From Hysterangium stoloniferum (Eukaryota; Basidiomycota; Agaricomycetes; Hysterangiales; Hysterangiaceae), in assembly GCA_015178975.1 (NCBI GenBank), contig WHVD01000103.1:62001-126000 (forward strand): 64,000 nucleotides of DNA, written 5' to 3'. Under the pieces are notes generated by a model that was not told where the DNA came from, made no database searches, and was given only the letters and a program-made list of their open reading frames with translations. Position 1 is the first letter of the stretch. Each line of letters starts with the position of its first letter. The translations under genes were made by a program, and so were the position numbers. Below are positions 1-11,971 of the stretch, piece after piece.

Positions 1-1170
1 TGCAGCTACCACTAAAATATAAGTACGTCACCCCAAGGCGGTTCCCTCTCCCCTATTTCTGTCTTGTCCCTTCTTTGTCCTATTGTCTAAGGCTAGATCG
101 CCACGATTTAATTTCTATATTTGGTGATATGAGTGGTTTCCTGGGCTCGCTGTACCACTCTTTGTTGTGAAAACATCGAACTCCAGAATGGTTTGCGCTC
201 GAGGCATCTCAGACACCTCCTCGGTATTGTATCGAGCTATCGCCTCTCAACAGCTCTTAAAATACTAACGAGTCAATACCTGTTCGTGATAAATTCCCGA
301 TGCGTTCTTACTTCCAGAGGCATTGCGATATGAACTGCCCTCTATTTCAGTGTGGGTCTCTGGCCGATAAAAATAACAGGAGGACACAAACTAAAGAATT
401 ATCCTAAGGAAACATAGATTCAAGTCAACCCTGCCCTTTTTGAGCTGGTGCTTACATACTATGAGCACTCGCATTGTCATCCCTGGCTGAGAATGTTTCT
501 TTGACACATGATGCCGTTACTTGTGCTCTTACCGCCGGCCCACGCTGCTACTCCCTTCACCCTACTGCTCTTAGAAACAGCCCCACTTCTATGCGAATTT
601 CGAGGTCTTGGTAGATAAAGTTATCAATTTCTTACTACCTACCATCATCGTCATGATTATGACGAGTATTTTATCTATGCGAATCTGGGAGGTGCATTTG
701 AGGCGTGCTCCGCACACGAGGCGGACCGATTTACAAATACGGTAAACTTAAAAGCATAGCCCTGGATGAGATTGGACGCATTTCCTCACACTACTATTAC
801 CCTATAGACTCTAGTTGTCACAATGATAGAAACATAACGGAGGTATTGCCGACGTATGGACTCAGCTGCTGGAAGCTGATTTTTCCGACAGCTATTCTAC
901 AGTCGAGAGCATAATGATGTGAAATATATCTGACGCCTCGAGCTCTCATAATGGCTCAGAGTAGACAGCATTGAGCGCTGTCAAACATAGTTTCGTGGAA
1001 CACTTTGGCACTTCAGCTTCTCTATGCCCTTTACCCATGCCCCAGATAAGCTATGTATACATTTCTCACCATTTACCTCTCACAACCCCCACCCCCCTTC
1101 TCCGTATCTAAACATTGTTACTCGTCTTGGGAGATTACCTCCAATTTATCTACAATCAGAACGTGAGCCA
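1..1170. other. Upstream region of NLR gene 1; no firm gene
   Basis: This region is shared with copy 2 (17201-18369). Short open frames at 133-333 and 705-914 also exist in part in copy 2, but they carry indels or plain neutral-looking changes, and I recognise no domain in them. It probably contains the promoter and 5' leader of the NLR gene. No clear TATA box or other defined element is visible. Confidence 0.5.
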
Positions 1171-4100
1171 ATGAGCGCTTACTTTCAAGTCCGCGGATTC
1201 CGGAACTCTAGGAAGGAAAAGGTATCAAAGCATAAGCTCCAGGAGAGCGAACATCCTGTACGATCTATTACAGATGAACAGGTATCGTGTGGATGATTTT
1301 TATCAAATTTTTGTATTCATAAATGGACAGATTAAGATCGCCGCAAGCGAAGCTTCGAGCTCGGTGCCAACAGCAACAGATCTCTTCAAGGATGGAAGTA
1401 AACAAGTCGTGGAGATCCTTCAGGCTGCAGCGGATTATGTTCCACTCCCTTTCGTAAGCGCAGCACTCACGCTAGCTCTGAAGGCGATTAACACCTGTGA
1501 TGTGAGTGTCTTGCGGTATCCGATAGATTCGAAATCAGGATAATAAATAAGCCCGTTGGTCAATTAATCTGATATAGGAAATCTGCACCGTGGGAAAGAA
1601 TGTTAGAGATCTAAAACACCGTATTTGTAGCATTCTCCTGGTGATTGTCGATTCCATTTCGAAGAGGTCCATGAAAGATGTTTCGAGCGTCCCAAAAGAT
1701 TTCGAAATTGCGGTTATTGAGCTAGAGGAGTGTGTATCCAAATTCAAATGAAACATTTATCTACTGATTACAATCATAATTCTGACAGGAAGTTACGAAA
1801 AATAGTTGCAGACCTCGACAGTATCAAAGATCAAAGAGCATTTTCCTTGTTTTTGTTTAAGAATGCAAATATGTTAAAGGTCGCAGAATGCTTCAGGGAA
1901 TTGACCGCCGCAATGGAGAAATTCAATGTACGCGTTCTGTAAAGTCCGCATGGGTGTTTGCCGAGACTCTTTACAGGTAGCGCATGAATTGCGGACGGAG
2001 AGTTCCCTCAGCGAGATCCAGACGCGCTTGTTGAATGTGTCTTTCAAAACGGATCGTATTGCCGGAGGAATAGATCGAGTGGAGGACAAAGTAGATCGAG
2101 TGGTGGACGAAATAGATCGAGTGGTGGACGAAATAGATCGAGTGGTGGACGAAATAGATCGAGTGGTGGTCAAAATAGATAAAGTGGAGGGCAAAATAGA
2201 CACTTTGCGCCCCAACATCCGCCCCCATAACGCAGTCAACAGTTTGGGCTGGAAAAGAATGCCACTTCCACCGGACATCTTTGAAGGCCGGGATTCAATC
2301 GTCGATGAGATCGCTGGTATATTGGACGGATCGGAGATATCCCGCATTTGCATTCTTGGTCCCGGAGGGATGGGCAAAACATCTGTAGCACTGGCCGTTA
2401 TGAAGACATCAGCGGTGGAATATCGCTTCGCAAGTGATAAACGTTTTTGGATTCCGTGCATAGAGGCCACATCAGCTAATCACTTAATCCAAGTTCTGTA
2501 TTCAGCCCTTCGAATCACACGTAGCACTTATGACCCTCTCGAGGATATCCTGACCGAACTTTCCATAACGAAAGACCCTCGTCTTCTCCTCCTCGACAAT
2601 TTTAATACACCGTGGGAGCCTCTCCAAGGCAGTCAGAGGGAGGTGGGGGATGTGCTTCGCCAACTAGCTTCACTTCCTCACGTGGCTTTGTTACTCACCA
2701 TGCGAGCGACATTCCCGCCGCGAAGTGATATTGTTTGGCAACAGAAAAGCCTTTCCCCAATTGATAGTGCTGCTTCTCGAAGAATATTTATACAGATCAA
2801 TGAAGTATCGGCTAGTGATCCCAACATAGATTGTTTGCTAGATGCCCTTGGACACATGCCGTTCGCCGTTACATTGATGGCTACCCTGGCAAAGCAATCG
2901 GGTGCCAATGCTCAACAATTGCTACATGACTGGAGACGAGATGGTACCAACATGATATCACACACGTCTTCTAATGAGGAAAATATGAACTGCAGCATCA
3001 GTCTTTCTGTTGGCAGTCGACTAATGGAACGGAATCCGGAGGCGTTGGATTTATTTGCTACACTGTCAATGCTACCAGCTGGAACAACGTTTCAAAAGCT
3101 GGATCATTGGATCCCCACATTGACTTCTAAAGTAGCATCAATCGCCACTCTTCGCAACGTTGCACTCATTATGGATACTTATGATCGCACTATCCACAAA
3201 CGTTTGTTTGTGCTCCCTGTGGTACAGTCCTACATGCGGTTGGAAGGTCGAATATCATCCCAAATCCGCCAAATGGTTCGCAACCAGTGTTACAAATATA
3301 TCATGGATCACAGTTCCCTTCCGGGATCCCCCTCTTTCAAAGATGATGTACAAGCAATCGCTGCTGAACACAATAACCTATGGACTATTCTCCGGGATGC
3401 AACACACATTGTGGACAGTAATAATGTTTCATACTCAAACAATGATGCAATTGTAGCGCTACTAAACTTCACGGAGCATCATCTTTATACTAAGCCCAAT
3501 CCTGAAATTGCTGAACACACATTTCGATTCGCTCAGTTAACCAAACAGGACCGTCACATAGCCCAAAGCTTATTTCTGCTAGGAAAGACTTATTCTAGCA
3601 TTGATCGCTTTGAAGATGCTTGTCTTTACTTTGAGCAAGGCATTTACACTTTCCAAAATCTTTCAACTGGACCAGATTATTTGATGTCTGGCAAGTGTGC
3701 CTTGTTGCTCGCTGAAGTTTGGAATTACATGGCGATGAAAAGTGACAAAATTGAAGTGCTTGTACTTTCTGCTCAAAAAGACCTTGAAAAGAGTGGTGAT
3801 AGACATGGTATTGCCTTGGGGCAATTGCACATGGGTCGGTTTTACTGGTACAATGGGAAGTTCAAGATAGCATTATCATTTCTGAATATTGCCAAAGGCA
3901 CATTTGAAGCCTTAAATTCTTTACTTGATCTTTGCCTTTGCCTGCATTTCATCCACAGATGTTATGCATTTCAACAGGAATATTTGGATGCCCTGGATTT
4001 TGCAAAACAAGGACTCAAAATAGCTGAGGAAATTGGGCATGATGAAGGCATTCAAACATCTATGAGGGCTGTAGGAATTGATCTTCTTAGTACAGGTCAC

Positions 4101-4394
4101 TATGAAGAAGCCTTGATTATCCTAGAGAAGTCTTTGATACTCGCTCAAGAGTTGGGAAGTCCATTGGCTGCAGCACAGAGTTTAGAGCTCATGGGATATA
4201 TCTATGCTGTGAATGAGAATTTCTCAGCAGCACAAGTTGCTTACAATGGTGCTCGAGGACACTTTAGCTCACTGGTGTTGGAGGGTACAGAGCTTGGCAT
4301 GGCTGGTCACAAGAGATGCACATCCAACATTGCAATTCTGGAATCAGAACCCAATGAATTTTTTGAGAAGCATTCATATGCTATGCTATATTAA
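1171..4394 (+). CDS. NLR-type STAND protein: N-terminal adaptor, coiled coil, NB-ARC, TPR
   Basis: Predicted intracellular NTP-driven receptor or switch. The model has five exons: 1171-1281, 1331-1501, 1578-1729, 1789-1927 and 1977-4394. Introns are 49, 76, 59 and 49 bases, all GT-AG and in consistent phase, giving 996 residues. Residues 1-190 resemble the helical N-terminal domain (MLKL-NTD/adaptor type) seen in basidiomycete NLRs. Residues 216-264 are perfect heptads. The NB-ARC has a P-loop GPGGMGKT near 319, a Walker B LLLLDN near 393, a sensor-like LLLTMR near 428, a GxP-like LGHMPFAV near 482 and a winged-helix region near 550. From about 715 to 960 there are helical repeats of TPR type, such as AQSLFLLGKTYSSIDRFEDA. 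I chose the ATG at 1171 because the exon is conserved in copy 2 and splices in phase; an ATG at 1024 lies in the same frame and is the alternative. The MLKL-like assignment rests on pattern memory, not a profile search. Ligand and effector output are unknown. Confidence 0.85.
2049..2195 (+). repeat. 21-base tandem repeat coding heptad coiled coil
   Basis: Seven in-frame 21-base units inside NLR exon 5 code heptads of the form I-D-R-V-V-D-E. Two of the units are identical in protein and a third differs by one conservative residue. The isoleucine/valine spacing gives a continuous coiled coil linking the N-terminal domain to the NB-ARC. Because unit length is a multiple of three, copy number can change without a frame break. 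The whole segment is missing from copy 2. Confidence 0.93.
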
Positions 4395-5119
4395 AGAAAA
4401 CAAATCCCCTGCTGTCAGACATGCCAAACTCTGTTCAATTTTCTCTGGCCAATATTTTGTTTTCTGCCCTCTCCAATCTTCATCCCATAACTTTTTTACT
4501 CTTCCATTATGGTTAGTAGTTGTGTTCTCATTTTCCCTTCTCTGGTTCAATATCATCTCCTACACCCTTCTGCATTTCCCTTCCTATGGTAACCCTGATA
4601 TGTTTTCAGAACTCTTTCCTATTCCTGACATTTTCAAGATCTTCATTTATAGCTTGGAGGGTCTCAAGGATATCTACCTGTCAAGGCATCTACAAGAGAT
4701 CTCAGATATACCTGGGCATGCATGGCTACACTTAGTTTGGTGTTAGATATCATTTTGGCCTGTCATCCCTGTAACCATTTTCACTTGTTTTCCATCCTAT
4801 TCATGTCTTTGTCTCTGCTTTTAGGATTGATCTTTCACTATATATATTTTCATAGAGTCTAGTGTTTCCCCATTTGAATATTAACTTGGGTATTCTCATC
4901 TCTCTTCTCATGTGACTTGTGAAGCATCATGGTAAGCTCCTGAATACTGTTTATACAGTTAACTCATTTCTATTGCCTTTGGCCTTGCCAAGGTGTCTGG
5001 AAAACCATTCCACCTCTTTACCATTCAGGCAAGTTGTTAAAAACATTGAATTGCCACTCATTTACTGTAAGTGGTGACTGAGGCTGTTGTTCATCTTCAG
5101 CCAATCCAATTGCATTGAG
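4395..5119. other. 3' flank of NLR gene 1
   Basis: This flank is T-rich and shared with copy 2 at 20304-21002 at lower similarity than the coding part, with many small indels. The open frame reported across 4213-4746 is a shadow of the NLR end plus this flank. I see no gene. Confidence 0.6.
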
Positions 5120-5251
5120 TATTGGAACAGTTGAATAAAGCTTTGCAGAACACCTGTGAGTGTGACTGGAAAGTAAACACTCAGGAAGCTTTCCCACACC
5201 CACAGTGGTGCTTACCTAAGCACCTATACAGCAGGTACCTAACTAGGTAAC
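5120..5251 (-). mobile_element. Fragment of a Copia-type LTR
   Basis: The reverse complement matches the inner and 3' half of the Copia LTRs at 55941-56236 and 61927-62386, including the CACACTCACAG and GTAAGCACC stretches. It is cut at 5252 by a Gypsy LTR. This is an old fossil fragment. Confidence 0.75.
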
Positions 5252-5725
5252 TGTTAAGGGACATGCAGGCTCATGGAGGGTTTCTGGAGAAACCCATGGA
5301 TAATCCAGTAGGACTTGGCTTCAGCTTACATATAGGCTGTGCCATCATGAGATTGTGGTGTCCAATTTCAAACAGGCAGATGGGAAACCCAGGGAGTCCA
5401 GGAGTAGTCAATAGGTCAATAGGTTGAACAGTTGATAAATCAGAAGGCCAGTCAGAGATCCCATGGGCTCTGAGAAGGTTGGTAGTGTTGTGTTTCAAAG
5501 ATGAGAGATGGAGTGGGATATGTGCTAAGTTACTGGGGGAGAACTAAGTTGATTTTCTGACTAGATTGTATGTACAACATTAGCTAGACTATATAGACTG
5601 TGGAATGTATACAATACCAAATCTGGTAATAATGAAGATCAAAACAAGTAATCATGAAATGAGACAAGTAAACACCAAACTAGGTGTTAGGGACAGAACA
5701 GAACAGGATGTGAAATATGGCAGGT
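5252..5725 (-). mobile_element. Degraded Gypsy-family LTR (solo or remnant)
   Basis: It starts TGTTAAGGG and follows the same order of blocks as the 820-base LTR at 58366-59185: the GGTTTC..GAAACC hairpin region, GGACTTGGCTTCAGCTTA, CATGGGCTCTGA, and a fall-off after GGTGTTAGGGACAGAACAG. On the plus strand it reads like the reversed Gypsy LTR, opposite to the Gypsy pol at 7110-10373, so it is not obviously that element's own 5' LTR. It is more diverged than the other copies, so probably older. Confidence 0.75.
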
Positions 5726-7109
5726 GTAATGTATTCAGGGGATTCTCTTAGATAGCTCAATATATGCTATAGTGTCACAGAGCTTCAACAATAAAACAAG
5801 CAAAGGTCCAGTAATTTAAATACTGATAGATTAATGAGCTGCGCTATTAAGCTTAAACAACTCAAATCAATGCTTATTTTTATTATTGAAAGGTTCAATA
5901 GAACTGTGTATGACTCTTTTAGCAAATAAAAGAACTATTCCTTGAGAATAGGGGCTGGAAGCTGAATATATGCGCAGTAACTTGGCAGAGACTTGATATA
6001 AAGCTTCGGATTCTTGTATGCTTATTTGTAACTATTAATAGTTATTTAAAAAGGTGTTAAATAATTTATTAATAGAGAAAATAATTTGTATTGGATTATC
6101 TGAGTGCTTGTACTTGATTAATTCAATAAACTTAGGGCTGGGCCTTGAGTAATCTAGTATTGGCAGGGATTTCAGTAAGGATACTTATTAGGTTTATTAT
6201 GTAATTAATAAGCCTAAGGGTAGCTGTGAGGCTGGGGGAACTTAGATGATTAGCTAAGTTCAAGAGTGCTGACAAAGATTCAAGATGCTGCGTTGTACAT
6301 GAAGTCATGCGACAGAATAAAGAAAATTGTAAAAGTCACGTGCTTGTCGATCTGACGAATCTCAAGGTGAACGAGGAGGTAAACATCACTACTCCTGTGT
6401 CAGAGGGTATGGTAGACGCTGCAGGATTGTTAACACCTGTGGTGGAAGGTTAGCTTTCCTTGCTATGATTTATGTTTGGTCTGGTGACAAGATGAATCAA
6501 ACTTCATTCAGATCCTCCGCGCTTATTTGTGAGCGATACATTCCCCCATTCAACAAAGGAGTCCACTGGTATCACAGGACTTAAACAAAGCATCAAGCAA
6601 TCGTTGGGTAATTTAATCACTTCTTTGACTTGAGTCTCTAGTCCAACTGATTTTTCTGCAGACAAAGGCATCCGGTTATACAAGAGTTCCGCCTTAGGGA
6701 GCTATGGTAACTTACTCAGCAACAAATCAACCACTGGTCTATCTTCAGTTGCTCCAGAGCTCAGTCATTCCACAGAGGGGGATAGTACAAGGCCCTCCAA
6801 AGATACAAAAGAATCTTGGGAAAGTGATGCTGCTGTTCACATTGGTATGTTTACATCATGATAGAACCGGCAAACTAATAACTCCCCACATGTAGCCAAT
6901 AGTTCTTTACCAACAACCTTACAACTTTTCTCTTCTTCTTCAGCTTCTTCATGCTGCTGTGCAGCCTGGGGCTGCCAATTGTTATTTGTATAGGGAATGT
7001 CCCATGACCAACCATGCTCACCCCTGGGAAAGAGCATGACATAATGAAGGGTGTACAAATGGCCTGTCCTTCATGCAATTGATGGAAGGCCCCCCCTTCT
7101 CTGAACAAT
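5726..7109. other. AT-rich spacer before Gypsy pol
   Basis: No host gene is seen. The second half may hold the eroded leader and gag of the Gypsy element that follows, but I cannot recognise a capsid or zinc knuckle. Confidence 0.4.
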
Positions 7110-10100
7110 AATATCCCTTGGGTCACCCTGACCTGTATCACCATCTCCAGGAAATTTGTTTTTTCAGCTCTTATTGATTCTGGCTCGACTCACTGTTTTC
7201 TAGATATGAAATTTACGAAAAAGCATTTGTTGTCAACTTATTCAATAAATCCCATTGGCCTCTGCCTCTTCGATGGCACAAGTAATTTGGTTGTTACCCA
7301 AGCTTGTGATTTACTTAGAAATTGTTGAAGCAACTGGATGTTTTGCAACCCCAGTATCCACATCTGAGCAAGCTGCTGACCTAGAAGGTGTCCCAGAAAA
7401 ACATCATGACTTCATGGATGTTTTTAGTAAGCAGAAAGCTGACCAGCTTCCACCCACAGAGAATATGACTTAAAAATCAATCTTGAAGATGGCACCCAGC
7501 CACCCCTAGGACATATCTACCCACTCTTGTCCACAGAACTTTCCACAATCTGTGATTTTCCTGGATGAACATTTGTCCATAGGTTTTATCAGACCCTCAA
7601 AGTCTCCTTTTGGAGCACCTGTTCTGTTTGTCAAGAAAAAGGATGGATCCCTTTGACTATGTGTTGATTTCAGAGGACTCAATGCTGTCACCAAAAAGGA
7701 TAAGTATCCACTCCCACTTATATCTGATCTACTCAATACCCCACAGAATGTCCAGATTTACACCAAAATAGATCTCAAACATGCCTATCACTTGGTCTAG
7801 ATCTCTGCAGGTCCACTTTTAGAACCCATTATGGGGCCTTTGAGTGGTTGGTGATGCCCTTTGGACTCACCAATGCTCCATCTGTTTTTCAGTATTTTAT
7901 CAATGACATTTTCTCCAACATGCTCGATGTATGCATCATTGTTTACTTGGATGACATTCTTATCTACTCCGAGGACCCCGCAGAACATGACAAACAGGTC
8001 TGTGAAGTTCTCCAGAGACTCAGACAACATGGTTTATTCGCAAATGGTAAAAAATGTACTTTTGACACAGACTCCATGGAATACCTAGGTTTCATTATGG
8101 GACCCGACAGACTCCACATGGACGAAACTAAAGTGCACATCATCAAAGATTGGCCTGAACCCTGAAAAGTTAAAGATATACAATCCTTCCTTGGCTTTGC
8201 CAATTTTTACCAATGGTTTATCTGCAGATACTCTGACATCATGGTTCCCCTTACCTGTCTTATGCATAAGGATACTCCGTGGAATTTTAATGATAAGAGT
8301 CAAAAAGCTTTCAATCTTTTAAAAAATTCTTTTTCATCAGCTCCTGTTCTGTCGCATTGGAAACTGGACTTCCCACTCATTGTTGAAATGGACACCTCAG
8401 ACTATGCATTTGGAGCCATTCTGTCTATCCAGGACTCTGATGGAGAAGTCCACTCCATGGCTTTTCTGTCCTGGACTTTTACCAGAGCAGAGCTCAACTA
8501 TGACATTCATGACAAGGAATTCCTGGCAATTTTTTCAGCTTTCAAAATGTGGCGACACTATTTGGAAGGCTCAGGAACTCCAATTGACATTGTAACAGAT
8601 CACAAAAACCTAAAATATTTTTCTACTACAAAACCTTTGACCCACCGGCAGGCCTGCTGGTCTGAATATCTATCTGCCTTCAATATGATTATCCATTTTT
8701 GACCCAGCCATCTCGGTGGCAAACACAACACTTTAACTAGACGATGGGACATCTATCCTAAAGAGGGGAGCAACAACTATGCCACAGTAAACCCACACAA
8801 CCTGAAACCTATTTTCATGAATCAGCGACTTACCACATCAGTCCACGCAATTTTCCTTGTCCATCCCATTGTCTGTGGAATTATCATTATGGATATTGAG
8901 AAGTTACATCAAGATATTCTATTGGCAATTCCACTAGACCCAATTACTAAAGCACACCTTGACAATCCCGTGGACCCCAATCAACCCTGGTGGTCTGTTG
9001 ATCAGCATGGTTTCATTAGACTTGATGATCGCATCTATGTACCAGACTCCAATGGCCTCCACCTCAGGATCCTTCAGTACAAACATGATCATCCACTCTC
9101 AGGACATTTTGGGTACAACAAAACTCTATCATTAATAAGAAGGGAATATACTTGGCCCAGACTCCGTGGATTCGTTAAGCACTATTGTAAATCTTGCACT
9201 ACTTGTCCCCACTCCAAATCTCAGTGACACAAACCATACGGCCTTTTGAAACAACTCCCAGTACCGGAACACCCATGGAATTCTATTTCTATGGATTTCA
9301 TTGAACACCTACTGGACTCCAAAGGCTTTTCTGCCATTCTAGTCATTGTTGACAGATTCTCAAAACAAGGTATATTCATCCCTACATATGATACAATTAC
9401 ATCCATGCAGTTAGCAGAACTTTTTATTATCCACATATTTTCCAAGCATGGAGTTCTGTCCCATGTAACTTCCGATCGAGGATCAGATTTCATATCTCAC
9501 TTCTTTAGATCCCTCGGGAAATCCTTGGACCTGAAATTACATTTCACGTCCGGACATCACCCAGAAGGTGACGGACAAACTGAATGCATCAATCAGACAT
9601 TGGAACAATACCTCTGCATATATTGCAATTATCAACAGGACAATTGGAAATCCTTGTTACCACTTGCAGAATTTGCTTACAACAATACACCCTCGGCCAC
9701 TACTGGTGTTTCCCCATTCTTTGCAAATAAAGGATATAATCCAAATATTACAGTACATCCAGAATGAAATCTCACCTCTGCTCATGCTCAAGAGTTCACC
9801 ATGGACCTCCATGAGCTCCACAAGGAACTCCGGACTGCAATTAAGTCCACCCAAGAGCAATACCAACATTCAGCAGACAAACACTGGATCCTGCCACCCA
9901 ACTTCAAGATTAGTGATCGTGTTTTTGTCAAAGCTCAACTCTTCCAGACTATTTGTCCATCAAAAAAGCTTGCTGAAAAATATTTAGGTCCTTTTGAAAT
10001 TATCGCACAAGTAGGTTCAGTCTCTTGGACCTTACGGCTCCCAGATAGCATGCACGTGGTACACCCGGTATTTCATGTTTCTATGTTAGAACCTTGTACT

Positions 10101-10373
10101 GCTAACACTATCCCAGATCACATGCAATCTCCACCTCCTCTGGTCATTATTGATGGAGAGCCTGAGTTTGAAATCTCGCAAATTTTAGATTCAAAAATTG
10201 ACAAGCATCAACCCACTTGTAAACTGCTTTACTTGGTTATGTGGGCGGGTTATGAGGGCACCAATGAAGAAACTTCATGGATTTTGGCCACGGAACTCAG
10301 TAATGCCACAGAGATTGTTACTGACTTTCATACAGCTTACCCACTCAAACCTGGACCATTATCTTCTCTCTGA
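7110..10373 (+). pseudogene. Gypsy-1 pol remnant (PR-RT-RH-INT-chromodomain)
   Basis: Protease is marked by LIDSGSTHCFLD near 7165. RT runs from about 7380 to 8165, with the YLDD box near 7945. RNase H is at about 8330-8640. The zinc-binding HHCC region of integrase is at 9080-9227. The integrase core at 9280-9700 shows MDFIEH, TSDRGSDF and a later DGQTE, the usual D, D, E positions. A GPY/F-type linker follows at about 9890-10090, then a chromodomain-like end at 10160-10350 with LVMWAGYEG and SWI. This order identifies a chromovirus. It is a fossil with several breaks. Confidence 0.9.
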
Positions 10374-10566
10374 CTGCACTCCACAGACCCCATGTTATGT
10401 TTGGACTCATTCTCATTATTCCCTGTCGCCCTATGTCTCTCTTTGCTTTTACAGGTTCTGACATGTCTTTCAAGTCTTTAAGCAGATTTTCCACGGACTT
10501 TGATTCTTATGTTTTTCATGCTTTACTTTTATGATTCAAAAAAATTATTATCAAGTTTTATTGTTT

Positions 10567-10866
10567 CTATTCATCTACATTTATGGGGCTGTGTTTTTTC
10601 CCTGCCTCCTCAGCCATCTCCTCAGGGAGCTCCGCAACCTCTGTGGGAACCCCATCCTCATCTGACCTGGCATCCTCGGAACTTCCAATCTGTGGCTCTT
10701 CATATACACAGCCACTGTACTCTGCGAGAAACTTCCAAAATTTGTCATGGAGCCCATGGAGCTCATTGGCCACTACCATCTGCACCTTGTTGGCTTTCCT
10801 CAGCAACTCATTTTGGGCCTCTATGCCCTTGGCGATCTGCCCCAAAACCTCATCCAACCCAGACAA
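10567..10866 (-). pseudogene. Antisense accessory gene of the Gypsy family, 3' part
   Basis: A 99-residue frame on the strand opposite to pol, downstream of the chromodomain. It closely matches the frame at 46406-46693, which has the same position relative to its own Gypsy copy (shared GQIA-GIEAQNELLRK and KKHSPINVD). Such matching in two copies suggests that the family carries this gene. Here its upstream part is missing because the element is cut at about 10872. It is acidic and rich in E, with coiled-coil tendency. Function is unknown. Confidence 0.7.
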
Positions 10867-10872
10867 CCTGTC

Positions 10873-11091
10873 AAATAAATGGGAAGCTGGAATGTATACA
10901 AACCCTCAATAGGACATGGTCACAAAAGGAAATACAAAAGTTATGTTATCAAGGATTTGAAAATGCTATTCCATGACTGCTGATGTAGTGTTTAAAGACA
11001 TCATTATTGATCCACCAGGTCACAAAGTGACCAAGTAAGGTTGTGGGGTGGTAGCATGGTAGGGGCTTGCCCCCCACAGGTCACAGCCTTG
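10873..11091 (+). repeat. Direct repeat unit T, copy 1
   Basis: It matches 16440-16639 (shared GGAAGCTGGAATGTA, TTTAAAGACAT and GTAGCATGGT blocks). It contains two hairpins: GGTCAC-aaa-GTGACC, and a GGGGCTTGCCCC run. It may be the end of an unclassified element or a separate short repeat. Confidence 0.8.
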
Positions 11092-11156
11092 TATAAGTTA
11101 ATTCACATCAGTGGGTCCATGGGTGCTGTTGCTGAGTCATAAAATAGAAGCACCTG

Positions 11157-11275
11157 CGAGCGAAGCGAGCAGTACTTTCCCATGGTCTGCATCTGTGAGC
11201 AAAGCAAGCAGCCTGTTTCCCATGGTGTGTATTTGTGAGCGAAGCGAGCCTCGGGTTTCCCATACCCACAATGGC
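11157..11275 (+). repeat. Three tandem units of about 40 bases
   Basis: Each unit begins GAGCGAAGCGAGC (or a one-to-two-base variant) and ends near TTTCCCAT. The third unit is partial. No coding role is apparent. Confidence 0.8.
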
Positions 11276-11431
11276 ACACCGGTTACTGTCACATGCACTC
11301 CAGCATGACACTCCATCACATTTGTGACATAATATGCTTGGTCGCATGACATTGTAGAGAGTTCAATCAGAAAGTAACCTATTTGGCAATAGTTTCAAGT
11401 CACATCACAAGCACAAATTCTTATATATACT

Positions 11432-11971
11432 TTGGCACTCAAGACGACTTCTACACAGCCAAATCAGTTTCATCAAACAGACAACCAAAACTCCATCATG
11501 TTCAACACTGCATCATCCTCCAAAGTAACCCTCAGTTCCTACTCAAAACCGACTCTTCACTCCCAAATAGAACTCCAGCCAATAACATCTCGCTTCTCCT
11601 CATCCTCAGACATTATTTCCAAGCCCCTACCAGCCCACTCATGCTCCTCCAAGAAATACCATTGTTTCCTCCATCGACAGGGTATTCAACTCCCATATGC
11701 TCCAGACGATCCTGTCTTCATTCGTATAGAGCACTATGATGGCTCCTCCGAAATCCTCCACTATCAATTCGATCAAGTGTTCCAACAAGATTGTTCCCCA
11801 CTGTCATCAGGAATCTGTTACATGGCGACGTTCACTCCAGTAGGAGATCACAGAGGACCCAAGTTATTCAGGACCCCAGTTCCAGAGGGAAGTCAAGTAG
11901 AGCCTCATCGAGGTCGTCGTCGATTTGTGTTCCTTGCGTGGTTGTGGAGCCTACTCACCACCTGGTTCTAA
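11432..11971 (+). CDS. Unrecognised 179-residue open frame
   Basis: The first third is rich in S, T, Q and P. The middle contains a more ordered stretch with DDPVFIRIEHYDGSSEILHY, followed by CYMATFTPVGDHRG. No domain is recognised. It lies between the T repeats and an LTR-like promoter region, so it may belong to a mobile element (for example a gag-like protein) rather than the host. There is no second copy in the window to test conservation. Confidence 0.3.
   Translation: MALKTTSTQPNQFHQTDNQNSIMFNTASSSKVTLSSYSKPTLHSQIELQPITSRFSSSSDIISKPLPAHSCSSKKYHCFLHRQGIQLPYAPDDPVFIRIEHYDGSSEILHYQFDQVFQQDCSPLSSGICYMATFTPVGDHRGPKLFRTPVPEGSQVEPHRGRRRFVFLAWLWSLLTTWF

Larger units (their letters stand above)
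1..5119 (+). repeat. Segmental duplication, copy 1 (carries NLR gene 1)
   Basis: The sequence from base 1 matches the sequence from 17201 base for base over long runs, through the NLR upstream region, the gene and about 700 bases of 3' flank. The left end lies outside the window. On the right the match runs to about 5119, where a Copia-type LTR fragment interrupts copy 1, so the original right endpoint cannot be set here. The copies differ by scattered substitutions, small indels and one deletion of about 1.3 kb in copy 2. Confidence 0.93.
7110..10872 (+). mobile_element. Ty3/Gypsy chromovirus, broken (Gypsy-1)
   Basis: A fossil element with protease, reverse transcriptase, RNase H, integrase and chromodomain in Gypsy order, followed by an antisense gene on the other strand. 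It is the same family as the minus-strand element at 43945-49413; long stretches of integrase match almost residue for residue. No intact LTR pair is visible: the left side fades into an AT-rich spacer and the right side is cut at about 10872 by a direct-repeat unit. It carries several breaks and is not coding-competent. Age is moderate to old. Confidence 0.9.

Noticed and set aside
705-914. 69-residue frame kept in both duplication copies
   Set aside because: Substitutions between copies change residues freely and no family is recognised; two closely related copies alone do not show constraint.
1874-2470. 198-residue minus-strand frame with repeated SISSTTR
   Set aside because: It is the shadow of the heptad repeats and NB-ARC start of the plus-strand NLR gene, which has introns and domain motifs supporting it.
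5252-10872. Pairing the LTR at 5252-5725 with Gypsy-1 as its 5' LTR
   Set aside because: The LTR reads in the opposite orientation to Gypsy-1 pol and no matching 3' LTR follows, so it is treated as a separate remnant.
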